From an uncultured Planctomycetales bacterium (GTDB lineage Bacteria > Planctomycetota > Planctomycetia > Isosphaerales > Isosphaeraceae): a DNA stretch of 64,000 nt. This document shows positions 26,582-34,826 of this stretch, piece by piece. The position numbers and the translations under genes were made by a program. The first letter of the stretch is position 1. Each line of letters starts with the position of its first letter. The notes beneath the pieces are model-generated. The model saw only the letters and a program-made list of their open reading frames with translations. It was not told the DNA's origin and did not search any database. Location: positions 60,961-124,960 of the forward strand of contig CAIYJE010000178.1 in assembly GCA_903926465.1 (NCBI GenBank), read 5' to 3'.

Positions 26582-27622
26582 TCAGCGCGTTTCAAAGCGC
26601 TTCGTCAGTCCGTCGGTCCCAATACGCACGGTGAAGTGACGGCCATCGGGCTCCACATGCACATGAACGAACTGGCCGCCCTCGGCGTTTGCATTGGCGG
26701 TCAACGCCGGGTCGGCATTGTCTTGGGCGCTGGTGGCCTGATTTTTGTGCAGGGCATACAGGGCCTCAAGTGCTTTCAGGGCCCTCAGCCGTTTCACGGT
26801 CTCGGCCGAGCCCCCTTTTCGCGGACCGTTGTTCATAACGGCCACCGTGGGGGATACCGTTTGAAGCAACGTCGGGTGGTTCGAGATATCCATGCCGTGA
26901 TGGGTGACCTGATAGAGGTCAATCTTGCCAATCCGATCGATCGGGCAAACCAGGCTCTTCTCAATATTCCAGGTCAGATCGCCCAGATCCAGAAAATCGA
27001 AATCTTTGTATTTGAAATGGAACCCCAGGCTCTGGGCATTGTCACTGCCATCAACCTCATGATCGGCCGGGGCGCTGGCGGTCAACGGATTCACCGGCCC
27101 ATGGACCGTAATTGGCTTTGCGCCAGAGACAATCGCTTCTGCCACAACGCCTGGCTTCAGTGGCAGTGTATTCCCCGCGAGCACAGCTTTCCGTTTGCCT
27201 GCACTGGCCTTGCGGTAGGCAATCCCCAGTGGGTCGTCGGCTTTGGGACCATCGGGGAAGGCCACGTCTGAAAGCTGGTCTTCAGGCAGGCCGCGATCCC
27301 AGAAGTTCTTGATCTCCAACAGCCTGGTCAGTCCCTCAACACCGCCATAATGATCAACATGCCAGTGGGTGGTTACCATGTGGTCCAGATGCTTGAGCCC
27401 GGCCACATCCTTCAGTACATGGGCAATCCGCTTCGGATCGCGATCTTCTAGACCGGGCCAGCCGGAATCGATCAGAATCGACTCCTTTTCCGGTGTGACG
27501 ATCAGAGTGGCGGCCCCACCCAAAACATCCACAAAGTAAATATCCAGCCCCGGGTCCTCAGCGCGCACTGTTCCCGCCAGGAACCAACCGGTAAGAACAA
27601 TCGTGAAAAGTCGTAGCGTCAT
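26582..27622 (-). CDS. Secreted MBL-fold metallo-hydrolase (ComEC C-terminal-like)
   Basis: 346 residues. A signal peptide (RLFTIVLTGWFLAGTVRA, cleavage near residue 21) leads a metallo-beta-lactamase fold: DIYFVDVLGGAATLI, ILIDSGWPG, TTHWHVDHYGG (HxHxDH at about residue 86) and a late VTHHGMDISN. The pattern matches the ComEC-like MBL subgroup, whose members are nucleases or phosphodiesterases, but the substrate here is unknown. Probably periplasmic. It follows the dimethylformamidase-like gene on the same strand after 71 bases, suggesting a two-gene unit. Confidence 0.88.
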   Translation of the reverse strand: MTLRLFTIVLTGWFLAGTVRAEDPGLDIYFVDVLGGAATLIVTPEKESILIDSGWPGLEDRDPKRIAHVLKDVAGLKHLDHMVTTHWHVDHYGGVEGLTRLLEIKNFWDRGLPEDQLSDVAFPDGPKADDPLGIAYRKASAGKRKAVLAGNTLPLKPGVVAEAIVSGAKPITVHGPVNPLTASAPADHEVDGSDNAQSLGFHFKYKDFDFLDLGDLTWNIEKSLVCPIDRIGKIDLYQVTHHGMDISNHPTLLQTVSPTVAVMNNGPRKGGSAETVKRLRALKALEALYALHKNQATSAQDNADPALTANANAEGGQFVHVHVEPDGRHFTVRIGTDGLTKRFETR

Positions 27623-27693
27623 GAGCTGTCATCCTGAAAGAAAGAACAAGCGAGAATCCGTGATTGCGAAGAGTGTTACCGTTTGGAACCGGT

Positions 27694-29202
27694 CTACGCC
27701 TGAACGAACCGGTCGAGGAGGTTCCGCGTGATCCGCTGAACCCGTGGGTCTGGTCCTTGCGGCTTGGTATAAACTGCCGGCCGCACGTAACCAGGTGGCT
27801 CAGACAGGCCATCGCCCCACCAGATTGTGGACGCGTTGAAGACCAGGTTCCCCTTCGGGCCTGGGTAGAGCGTAGAATCATAATGCCCGGCCACGGAACC
27901 GTTCTGGGTTGGGCCACAGGCCACAACTTCCAGACCCGGAATGTTCGCGGGTTCGGAATGCCACTCCCAGCCCACCAGGCCCGGTATTGCATCCCCTTGG
28001 ACCATGCCAGTCCCCGCGAATAGCCAGTGATCCGGCAACTGGCAAATCCAGTCTCCGCCCCCGGTCACCGGGTACTTGTTCCGGGCCCCAATCAGCAACC
28101 CCTCGCTGGGGCCGGTGCGGGGCAGCAGTTTCATTTCCGGAAACCCATCAGCCGCGTCATCCACACCGCCAAACAACCCCACACGCTCCAGGCCACGGCC
28201 CGGCCGGCCATCGGCCGCAGGGCTCAACTCGATCATGCCACAAAGCGCATTGCCAGAAAGAAATGCCACGTTCACGCCCTGCCTAATGGCGTGCTTCACA
28301 TGGTCGTACATCTCTTGTGTCCAGTATTCATCGTGGCCTACAGACAGGAACCCCTTCCCGCGCAGTAACCCCGCGGGATCAAAGTGCGTGTCGCTATTGC
28401 TGATGTATGACACGTCATACCCGTGCTGCTCCAGCCAGTAAGCCACGGGAAACTCCCAGAGCAGAAACTCACCCGACCCCACCGACAGCGGCGCATCGAA
28501 AATCTGGCAGTACTTGCCATAAGGCCGATCAAAACTGACCCGAACGTCGGGCCCCCAGTACCACTCTTTCTTGCCGTTATCATAAAGCGCAAAATGGTCG
28601 GGCCAGCGGTTATACGCGTTCCATGTGTGGTCCGAACACTGGAACAACAGATCGGCCTTGCGATCATCCTTTACAATGAAGATCACGTAACTCTGGCAAC
28701 CACTCCCTTCAGCCCGGAGTTGACCCAGATAGACCCCACTCGGCCAGTCGGCCGGTATTTGCAAAGTGGTGCAAGGCTCCCACTGGCATTCCCGGAGCCG
28801 CCTGGGACCCACTGGCGGATCGGGTTGCACGCTCCCCGCAAACGCCCCCAAGGTGACAATGTGCCGCCCGCCATGCCCCTGGTAATAGCCCAAGCGGTAG
28901 ATGTCGATGGTGAACGAAGATGCTGGGTTGGTGCTCACATGAAACGACAGGCTTTCACCGGCCCGCACACTGGTGCGGGAAACATAGCCTTCAATGGCCG
29001 GCGACCGATACTTCGTGGCTGGATCCACAACCACCTTGGTGTTCATCCAGGCACGCGTACCAGGCCGATCATTCTCTGCGCGAATCAGGTCGGCCTGCGA
29101 TCCCGCCTGGCCGGGTGCCAGTTCGGCCACACCAGGAAGTAACGCCGATGCGGCGGTCCACCGAAACAGGTCGCGGCGGTTCGGCGTCTGCTTACGATCC
29201 AT
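27694..29202 (-). CDS. Tat-exported N,N-dimethylformamidase large-subunit-like protein
   Basis: 502 residues from ATG 29202, which has AAGGAG 6 bases upstream. A Tat signal is visible (NRRDLFRWTAASALLPG). The body matches the dimethylformamidase beta/large subunit C-terminal domain family: VEGYVSRTSVRAGESLSFHVST-type beta region, DIYRLGYYQGHGGR, NAYNRWPDHFALY, DTHFDPAGLLRGKGFLSVGHDEYWT (probable metal site) and a final IWWGDGL. True DMFases hydrolyse dimethylformamide to formate and dimethylamine; most relatives are uncharacterised. The neighbouring H4MPT C1 genes make a C1 or methylamine role conceivable but not shown. Confidence 0.8.
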   Translation of the reverse strand: MDRKQTPNRRDLFRWTAASALLPGVAELAPGQAGSQADLIRAENDRPGTRAWMNTKVVVDPATKYRSPAIEGYVSRTSVRAGESLSFHVSTNPASSFTIDIYRLGYYQGHGGRHIVTLGAFAGSVQPDPPVGPRRLRECQWEPCTTLQIPADWPSGVYLGQLRAEGSGCQSYVIFIVKDDRKADLLFQCSDHTWNAYNRWPDHFALYDNGKKEWYWGPDVRVSFDRPYGKYCQIFDAPLSVGSGEFLLWEFPVAYWLEQHGYDVSYISNSDTHFDPAGLLRGKGFLSVGHDEYWTQEMYDHVKHAIRQGVNVAFLSGNALCGMIELSPAADGRPGRGLERVGLFGGVDDAADGFPEMKLLPRTGPSEGLLIGARNKYPVTGGGDWICQLPDHWLFAGTGMVQGDAIPGLVGWEWHSEPANIPGLEVVACGPTQNGSVAGHYDSTLYPGPKGNLVFNASTIWWGDGLSEPPGYVRPAVYTKPQGPDPRVQRITRNLLDRFVQA

Positions 29203-29370
29203 GGGCGGCTCCTTGGCTTGCCCCGCCTTTGGAACACCCCGTATTCCGAATGGAAGGGCAAGTGGGCGACAACTCGGGAATTCACTCCCCAGTGTGCCGT
29301 GCGTCACGCAGAACGCAAGAGACTCGATCAGCAGGCGGGGGAAGTCACGGCCCGGCCTGCTACCATCTCG

Positions 29371-30351
29371 TTACGAGATTGAACAAGGAAGCGGCTGAAC
29401 TTGGCTGGCACAAAAGAGCTTCAAAACGGGTAAAACCGCAGGCCTGAGCATCGAAAAACGCAGCAACTCCGTCAGAACTGGCTTCAACACCCCTTCCTTC
29501 AATCGCCCTGTCCAGATCAGCCGTTTCTGGCTGGCAAGGGAACGAACTCCGGCCCTGGTAAAGATTCGCGTTTTACTCTCGTTCAATTGCAGCCCCTGGC
29601 TGGCCAGCGCTTCACGCAGAACGGAGATCTGCTTTTCCGCCTCGTCCTCGCCATGTGAGAGAAGGCGATAGTCATCAACACAGCGCACGAAGGGGACCCC
29701 TGCACGATAAAGCCGCTCGTCCACCCCTTGCAAATAGAACCGGAGCAATACCCAGAAGGTCGGCCCCAGTGGAAGTCCCTGAGCCCCAAAGTCCCACCAA
29801 CCCCTGTGCATGGCGTCCAGAAGGTCAACAGCACGCCCTGGCGCGCCTCTGTGCCTCAGGATTTCAGACAGCCGAATGTGGTCAAGTGAGCCGGCACAAC
29901 CTGCGATATCGGCGTAAACCACATGAGTAAAACCTGCGTTAAAGTGTGATTCAAGCTTCTCACTCATCTGGTTCCAGTGGCCCCACATCATTGTGTGGGG
30001 ACTGATCGATCCCCGTGCGAGCGACTCAAGATCTGGCGGACTACAGTCACAGGCATCCCAGGGGGAGGGGGCATTGCACGCCAGACAAGCCCAGACAGTT
30101 GAGGTGTAGAGCAAAAGTTCCTCGCACCTGCCCGGAATGTAATAAGGCTTACTTCCCCGATAAATCCGCAACGGCGGCAGAAGCGGCCCCAGACTTGCAT
30201 CCACCGGGCCAATGATTCTGGACTCCAAATCTGGCCGAAAAAGTTCCGCGAGATACGGCGATTCGGAAAAGTTGCGAAGACTCAGGGGATGCAAGATCGC
30301 CGACCTGACAAACTGTGGGCTCCAGGTCGGCCCCAGACACAAAGTTTCCAT
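29371..30351 (-). CDS. Divergent reverse transcriptase (UG/DRT-like)
   Basis: 326 residues from ATG 30351, which has AGGAAGG upstream. RT motifs in order: motif A VVYADIAGCAGSLDH (D148), motif B GLPLGPTFWVLLRFYL (192-207), motif C FVRCVDDYRLL (D226 D227) and motif D GLQLNESKT (254-261). The order and the F-x-R-x-V-D-D-x-R pattern resemble the unknown-group/defence-associated RTs. Oddities: the two residues normally FF/FY after D-I-x-x in motif A are C152-A153, the motif B Ser is Trp, and the usual YxDD Tyr is Cys. A Cys cluster C89-x2-C92-x8-C101-x-C103 before motif A may bind zinc. The thumb is short. No protein partner is adjacent; 478 noncoding bases precede it. DNA or RNA synthesis activity is untested. 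Confidence 0.85.
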   Translation of the reverse strand: METLCLGPTWSPQFVRSAILHPLSLRNFSESPYLAELFRPDLESRIIGPVDASLGPLLPPLRIYRGSKPYYIPGRCEELLLYTSTVWACLACNAPSPWDACDCSPPDLESLARGSISPHTMMWGHWNQMSEKLESHFNAGFTHVVYADIAGCAGSLDHIRLSEILRHRGAPGRAVDLLDAMHRGWWDFGAQGLPLGPTFWVLLRFYLQGVDERLYRAGVPFVRCVDDYRLLSHGEDEAEKQISVLREALASQGLQLNESKTRIFTRAGVRSLASQKRLIWTGRLKEGVLKPVLTELLRFSMLRPAVLPVLKLFCASQVQPLPCSIS

Positions 30352-30829
30352 AACCCTTCCTACCTGCAACAAACATTGAAACCAGGGTTGGCTGTTGAGA
30401 GAAACGCCCTTGCTGGCCTGGCGTCCAGAGACATCCAACTGGCCCGTGTTCTCTGAATACCGCTTACTGGTAATACAGGTATTCTGACCAAATACTGATA
30501 CTCGCTGAGCGAATTCTGAGTTGCTCGACCAATAACGCTCTGTCTGGCCATCGCCACCACAGATTCAAGCAAATTCCAACGATTGGGTGTTCCGAGATTC
30601 GGATGCCAAGATTCGATTTCCAAAACCGTTCTCAAGCCAGATCCGCTTGGGAATGGGAGAGGTCTGGAGAACCTTGGGGAATTTGGTGAATTGCGTAATC
30701 TTCAACAGGCAAAGAGCGGGCAATTCCAAACTTGAGCCAGACAACCTGACAGAACCCAATCACAGTCACGCGTAACCCGGCTTTGGGATTGCGTGCCAAG
30801 CACTGAATTTCCCTGTGATTCCGCTTCGC
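30352..30829 (-). other. Noncoding leader upstream of the reverse transcriptase
   Basis: 478 bases between the mtdB stop and the RT start, both on the reverse strand. It contains a perfect 7-bp hairpin (GAATACC 30455-30461 / GGTATTC 30478-30484) and a short GCTCAGCGA-type hairpin near 30505. Several related short segments also recur (GAATCTTGGCATCC and GAATCTCGGAACACC; CAATTC and AAATTCC). A 64-codon frame (30565-30759) lacks a ribosome-binding site. Several RT defence systems carry a template ncRNA in this position; that is only a possibility here. Confidence 0.4.
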
Positions 30830-31705
30830 TTACAGGCTTTTGCCAATTTCCAGGCATTCCTCGGCGTCAATCAGGGCCGAGTTCGTCTCGAACAGGGCCT
30901 GAATCGCACGCCGGTGAATCTTCATCTTGGGTCCGCCCACCCCAAGCGCACCCCAGCACAGCACGCCGCTCCGATCTTTGCCCTTATCCGTGGCCTCAAC
31001 CCCGTCAATGCCCAGGGGCGGCACAGCGTTGAGGTCGATCAGCACCCGGGCGCCCGTGCTTTCCAGAATCGATTTGGGGAGCAGGGTTACCCCGGCCGCT
31101 CCAGCGGCCACGATGGCATCAACACCGTCCAGTCCGTGCCTGAGTTCCAACTCCGTGGCAGAGGCAAACGCGGCAGGTGATCGCCCGGTGGCGGCCTGTA
31201 GCTGCGCTGCCGTGGCCTGTGCCCGGTCCAGGGTGCGTGAGGCAACCCGCACCTCCAGGCTGGAATCCTGCCTGAGCAAGAGCCGGGCCACCCGCTGACC
31301 CACGGGCCCAGTGGCGGCCAGTACAGCCACCCGTGCTCCGGCCAGTGAGCCTCTGGCCTTGGTCAGCCCTTCCATGGCAGCCAGCACGGCGGCGGCCGCC
31401 GTGGTATTACAACCATTCGCGTCAAACAGCACCGACGTCCGGAACGGGCCGAAAAACGAGCCCTGGACCGCTTTCAAAACGGCCTCGGCGCTGGACACGT
31501 TTGAGCCGCCCACAAAAATGGCCGTGCGCTGGAGGTCGGCGCCACCTCTGGTAAAAATGGTGCCATGTACCAGGTCGCGAACGGCGTTCGGCGTAATGCC
31601 ACCATGCCGAAACAGATGATCAACGCCCGCGTCCACCGCCACCACGCCATCAAACACGCTGGGCTGGGGATCCACGTCAAGCTGGAGCAAAATGCTCGGT
31701 TTCAT
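30830..31705 (-). CDS. mtdB: NAD(P)-dependent methylene-tetrahydromethanopterin dehydrogenase
   Basis: 291 residues. The N-terminal H4MPT-binding part (ILLQLDVDPQPSVFDGVVAVDAG, then HLFRHGGITPNAV) and the Rossmann part (ARVAVLAATGPVGQRVA) match the MtdA/MtdB family, and the long-range motif VGGSNVSSAEAVL fits. It oxidises methylene-H4MPT to methenyl-H4MPT in formaldehyde oxidation or detoxification, using NAD(P). It lies upstream of a small membrane protein and near fae on the same strand. The planctomycete H4MPT C1 pathway is established knowledge; the assignment to MtdB rather than MtdC is less certain. Confidence 0.88.
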   Translation of the reverse strand: MKPSILLQLDVDPQPSVFDGVVAVDAGVDHLFRHGGITPNAVRDLVHGTIFTRGGADLQRTAIFVGGSNVSSAEAVLKAVQGSFFGPFRTSVLFDANGCNTTAAAAVLAAMEGLTKARGSLAGARVAVLAATGPVGQRVARLLLRQDSSLEVRVASRTLDRAQATAAQLQAATGRSPAAFASATELELRHGLDGVDAIVAAGAAGVTLLPKSILESTGARVLIDLNAVPPLGIDGVEATDKGKDRSGVLCWGALGVGGPKMKIHRRAIQALFETNSALIDAEECLEIGKSL

Positions 31706-31731
31706 GCGGCTGCCTTGAATGGAATGACGGT

Positions 31732-32073
31732 TTAGCGAGGGCGTTTGAATGAGCCTGGAGCCTGGTTCCGGCGGCTCAGACCTTGGTGAATGGCAAGACT
31801 GCCAACACCCAGGCCAAACAGAATCAGACCAGAAAGGGTGATTCGTCCTACCACTTTTTCATGCAGGGCATCATTAGCCCGGACATACAGGGGCGTGTGC
31901 GGGTTGCTGGCCACACCGGCAACCATGGAACCATAAATCGGACCACACAAGGCGATACCGGTCCCCATCACAATCAGGCTGAAGGCCACGGTCCAGAGTA
32001 ACGCTAAGGCGTAGCTCGGCAGCCAGTGACGGAGCTGGTCAAACGGTCCAATCCGATAGTCTGGAAATGGCAT
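31732..32073 (-). CDS. Small membrane protein, unknown, in the C1 gene group
   Basis: 113 residues with two clear membrane spans: ALALLWTVAFSLIVMGTGIALCG (about 22-45) and ITLSGLILFGLGVGSLAI (about 78-96), with a basic C-terminus. It begins only 26 bases upstream of mtdB, on the same strand, so the two are probably co-transcribed. No family recognised. Confidence 0.6.
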   Translation of the reverse strand: MPFPDYRIGPFDQLRHWLPSYALALLWTVAFSLIVMGTGIALCGPIYGSMVAGVASNPHTPLYVRANDALHEKVVGRITLSGLILFGLGVGSLAIHQGLSRRNQAPGSFKRPR

Positions 32074-32235
32074 CGGTGGCCTCGATCAAGAAAGGCCCAG
32101 GGTGCAACCTTATTATCCAGACATGATAACCGAAATCCGGGAGCTGAGATGGATCGGATTAGTAAAACAGGGTGAGCCTGCATCAGGAAGCTGGGCGTCC
32201 CTTGGGCGGCAAGTTCCTCACGAAAACCGTTGAGC

Positions 32236-32275
32236 AAAACGGGGGCCGGCCTGAACGAATCAGGTACCGGCCCCC
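32236..32275 (-). terminator. Intrinsic terminator after fae (bidirectional)
   Basis: GGGGGCCGG (32241-32249) pairs with CCGGCCCCC (32267-32275); an inner CCTGA/TCAGG stem lies within. On the reverse strand the hairpin is followed by GTTTTG (A run at 32236-32239), ending fae. On the forward strand it is followed by AATTTTTT, so it can stop transcription from both sides. Confidence 0.8.
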
Positions 32276-32290
32276 AATTTTTTAGGTCGA

Positions 32291-32800
32291 TCAGACCTTG
32301 TTGGCAGCGAACGGGTGAGCGCTGTCCTTGCCGGCGACCATCTCATCGGCGGTGGGCTTGCCGTGCATGGCGTTGGAGATCGCCAGCATGGTGGCCTCGT
32401 AGTTGTACTTTTCAATCTTGGTGTCGTCAGCGGCGGCTGGGTGAATGAACACGCCGCACACAATCACCAGGTCTTCAGCATGAGCCTTGGGAATCACACC
32501 CTTGGCCACGCTATCGGCAACAGCCTTGGCCACGGCCTTCTGCGCGGGGCCAAACATCTGCACGGCCTGCTTCATACCCTTGATGGTGACCTTGGTGATC
32601 ATCACAGTGGCTGGCTTGACGGCCAGGTTGGGGGTGAGAACCGCCAGCAGGTTGCTATGACCGGCCGACTGATTGGCCAGGGCATTGGCAAAAGCCACGC
32701 CCACGGGGCCGCTCTTGAGGCCGATCAGCAGGTCGATGTGGGCGATCTCATTACCTTCGCCAACAAGGCCTTCACCAACGTGCATGGTATGGTCAGACAT
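32291..32800 (-). CDS. fae: Formaldehyde-activating enzyme
   Basis: 169 residues from ATG 32800, with AGGAG about 8 bases upstream. The family is recognised by HVGEGLVGEGNEIAHIDLLIG (active-site His), GVAFANALANQSAGHSNLLAVL, TPNLAVKPATVMITKVTI and PKAHAEDLVIVCGVFIHP. Fae joins formaldehyde to tetrahydromethanopterin, giving methylene-H4MPT for MtdB. The longer open frame upstream is leader. The gene group fae - membrane protein - mtdB on one strand supports a formaldehyde detoxification or C1 oxidation module; mch, fhc and the H4MPT biosynthesis genes are not in view. Confidence 0.95.
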   Translation of the reverse strand: MSDHTMHVGEGLVGEGNEIAHIDLLIGLKSGPVGVAFANALANQSAGHSNLLAVLTPNLAVKPATVMITKVTIKGMKQAVQMFGPAQKAVAKAVADSVAKGVIPKAHAEDLVIVCGVFIHPAAADDTKIEKYNYEATMLAISNAMHGKPTADEMVAGKDSAHPFAANKV

Positions 32801-33164
32801 GAAAACGTCTCCTGACAGAGGTTCAAACTTAAAGACTTCGGCAAATCGCGAACTCAGCCTGGGCAACTTCACCATTGTACAGTGACCCGTACGAATCGTG
32901 GAACGGACCGGGCAATGTGCTCGCATTTGACGCATCATAGCACCGGGTGAGCCACCCGCAAGCCCCGCCTCCTGTGGATGGGCGGAGTTCGGGCTCGGAT
33001 TCTTGTTCCAGAAAAACTGTTGTTCGACTGGATCGGTACTGGTTCAATACATAGGATACCGGAAGTCGAGTATTTTGCCGGTATCCAATCTTCCCGCCTG
33101 GGACGGCCGCAACGAGGTCGTGTGATCTCGTCCCGTCCCTGACTTTTGCCCAGAGGTTTTTTTC
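32801..33164. other. Divergent promoter region of fae and the small secreted protein
   Basis: 364 bases between divergently transcribed genes. AT-rich segments near 33015-33060 may carry the forward promoter, but no clear -35/-10 pair with good spacing was found. A GC-rich patch lies at 32945-32990. No gene supported. Confidence 0.35.
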
Positions 33165-33512
33165 ATGCGCAAGCTGTTCTCGATGCTGGCCGTTGCCGCT
33201 GTTGCCGTCAGTTTTTCCTTTGCTGCTCAGGCCTATGAAGGCAAAGAGGTGAAGCTCACCGGTTACGCTCAGTGTGCCAAGTGCTCACTGAAGGAAACCA
33301 AGGAATGCCAGAACGTCCTCGTGGTCAAGGAAGGCGATAAGGAAGTCAAGTACTACCTTGAGCAGAACGAAGTTGCCAAGAAGGCCCACCAGGGTCTGGG
33401 CTTCTGCACCGCTCCCAAGGGCGAAGGCCCAAAGGTTGCCCTGGAAGGCAAGTGTGAGAAGAAGGACGACAAGTTCGTCGTCACCGCCACCAAAATTGAA
33501 GAAGCTAAGTGA
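33165..33512 (+). CDS. Small secreted Cys-containing protein (DUF6370-like)
   Basis: 115 residues. Signal peptide LFSMLAVAAVAVSFSFAAQA (cleavage after AQA at about 23). The mature protein is a small beta domain beginning GKEVKLTGYAQCAKCSLKETKECQNVL, where three Cys resemble a metal or haem-like site, and later GFCTAPKGEGPKVALEGKCEKK with two more. This matches a widespread small planctomycete family of unknown function. The gene has its own terminator. Confidence 0.8.
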   Translation: MRKLFSMLAVAAVAVSFSFAAQAYEGKEVKLTGYAQCAKCSLKETKECQNVLVVKEGDKEVKYYLEQNEVAKKAHQGLGFCTAPKGEGPKVALEGKCEKKDDKFVVTATKIEEAK

Positions 33513-33549
33513 ACAACCGTCCTGAGGTTGTGAGCTTCTGAATTCGATG

Positions 33550-33587
33550 ACGCGGCGGATCGGTGCTACACCGGTTCGCCGCGTTTT
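33550..33587 (+). terminator. Intrinsic terminator after the small secreted protein
   Basis: ACGCGGCG (33550-33557) pairs with CGCCGCGT (33577-33584), with an inner CGGTG/CACCG stem, and is followed by TTTT to 33587. It ends the preceding single-gene transcript and lies just before the ATP-grasp gene. Confidence 0.78.
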
Positions 33588-33617
33588 CATGCGCCCAGAG
33601 ACTTTTTGAGTGACACG

Positions 33618-34826
33618 ATGGTAAGGCCGGTTGTGATCATGGGCGGCAGTGTGCGGGCATCGGCCTTTTCTTGCCGACGCGCCGGATTTCGGCCGGTGGC
33701 CATCGATCGCTTTGGAGACCGAGACCTGGCCCTGATCGCCCCCCAACCAGAGGCCGTTTCCTCAGATTGGCCAGACGGCCTGCGGACCGCACTTTCAAAA
33801 CATTCGGGCCTGCCGGTTTGTTACGTAGGCGGCCTGGAAAACCAGCCCGACCTGATCGAGAAGATCGAGCAACGGCACCCCTTGTGGGGAAATTCCGCGG
33901 CGGTGCTGCGTCAGGTCCGAAATCCTCTGCTTCTGGCCGAAGTCCTGCGAAATTCAGGAATTGCGGTCCCCCAGATCCAGGAAAAGCCAGCCAACCTGCC
34001 CCAAGACGGCTCTTGGCTGGAAAAACCTAGAGCTTCAGGGGGAGGCCTGGGGATTCGCGCGTGGGACCAGAACGCAGCCCACCAACCAGCCACCGAACCG
34101 GTCGTTTACCAGGAACGGATTGCTGGGCAGTCGCTTGGGGCCTCGTTCCTGGCCCACCCAGAAAGCGGATGCTTGCTGCTAGGTGTTTGCCAGTCTTGGA
34201 TTGGGGCCCCCTGGGGCCATTTCGTATACCGGGGTAGCCTGGGCCCAATCCCCCTGAGCGTTGCGCAGGCACGCGAGTTGAAGCGAATCGGCACTATCCT
34301 CATGCAGCAATTCGGCCTGCGAGGACTGTTTGGGGTCGATCTGATCCAGGATCGCGACGAACGAATTCACGTGATTGAAGTGAACCCACGCATGACGGCA
34401 TCCATGGAAGTGCTGGAACGGGCCACACTCAGGAAATTCTTCCAGCAGCACGTGAGCGCGTTTGGAACCCGATCACCCAAGCCGAGTTCCCCCCGAAGAG
34501 GTAGAGGTCAAATTCCTCCGCTGGTTGGCAAGGCGGTCATTTACAGCCAGGCTCCGTGTCAGATGCCGGCCGTGAATCCGCCCCGTTTCCAAAAAGCGCT
34601 GGAGCGAACCAGGAACCCGCACAATGACCGCTGGCCATCGCTGGCCGACCTACCCTGGCCTGGGACCCGGTTCAACACTGGCGAACCGGTTTTCACGGTT
34701 TTCGCTCAGGCTCTGGACCTGGAGGAACTGAAGCGGAGGCTTGAGGGGGCGATCCAGCATTGGACCCGCACGCTGAACGAACCCACCTGGACCTTAAGGG
34801 GCTCTGGAAGTGAGGATGACGGATGA
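33618..34826 (+). CDS. ATP-grasp domain protein, possibly H4MPT-related
   Basis: 402 residues. The N-terminal pre-ATP-grasp part (VVIMGGSVRASAFSCRRAGF) and the ATP-grasp core (WLEKPRASGGGLGIR, VVYQERIAGQSLGASFL, FGVDLIQDRDERIHVIEVNPRMTASMEVLE) are clear, including the terminal E-x-N-P-R metal-binding residues. A C-terminal domain of about 120 residues follows. ATP-grasp proteins of this shape are found in bacterial H4MPT gene clusters; the nearby fae/mtdB genes support a similar role, but the reaction is unproven. The ATG at 33618 is chosen; TTG at 33606 is in frame. It overlaps the next gene by ATGA. Confidence 0.8.
   Translation: MVRPVVIMGGSVRASAFSCRRAGFRPVAIDRFGDRDLALIAPQPEAVSSDWPDGLRTALSKHSGLPVCYVGGLENQPDLIEKIEQRHPLWGNSAAVLRQVRNPLLLAEVLRNSGIAVPQIQEKPANLPQDGSWLEKPRASGGGLGIRAWDQNAAHQPATEPVVYQERIAGQSLGASFLAHPESGCLLLGVCQSWIGAPWGHFVYRGSLGPIPLSVAQARELKRIGTILMQQFGLRGLFGVDLIQDRDERIHVIEVNPRMTASMEVLERATLRKFFQQHVSAFGTRSPKPSSPRRGRGQIPPLVGKAVIYSQAPCQMPAVNPPRFQKALERTRNPHNDRWPSLADLPWPGTRFNTGEPVFTVFAQALDLEELKRRLEGAIQHWTRTLNEPTWTLRGSGSEDDG

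Noticed and set aside
26255..27271. Forward frame opposite the MBL hydrolase
   Set aside because: Shadow of the MBL gene, which has a signal peptide and the HxHxDH motif.
29371..30351. Retron or group II intron RT
   Set aside because: Neither the retron VTG motif nor a group II maturase domain was seen; the F-x-R-x-V-D-D pattern fits UG/DRT-type RTs better.
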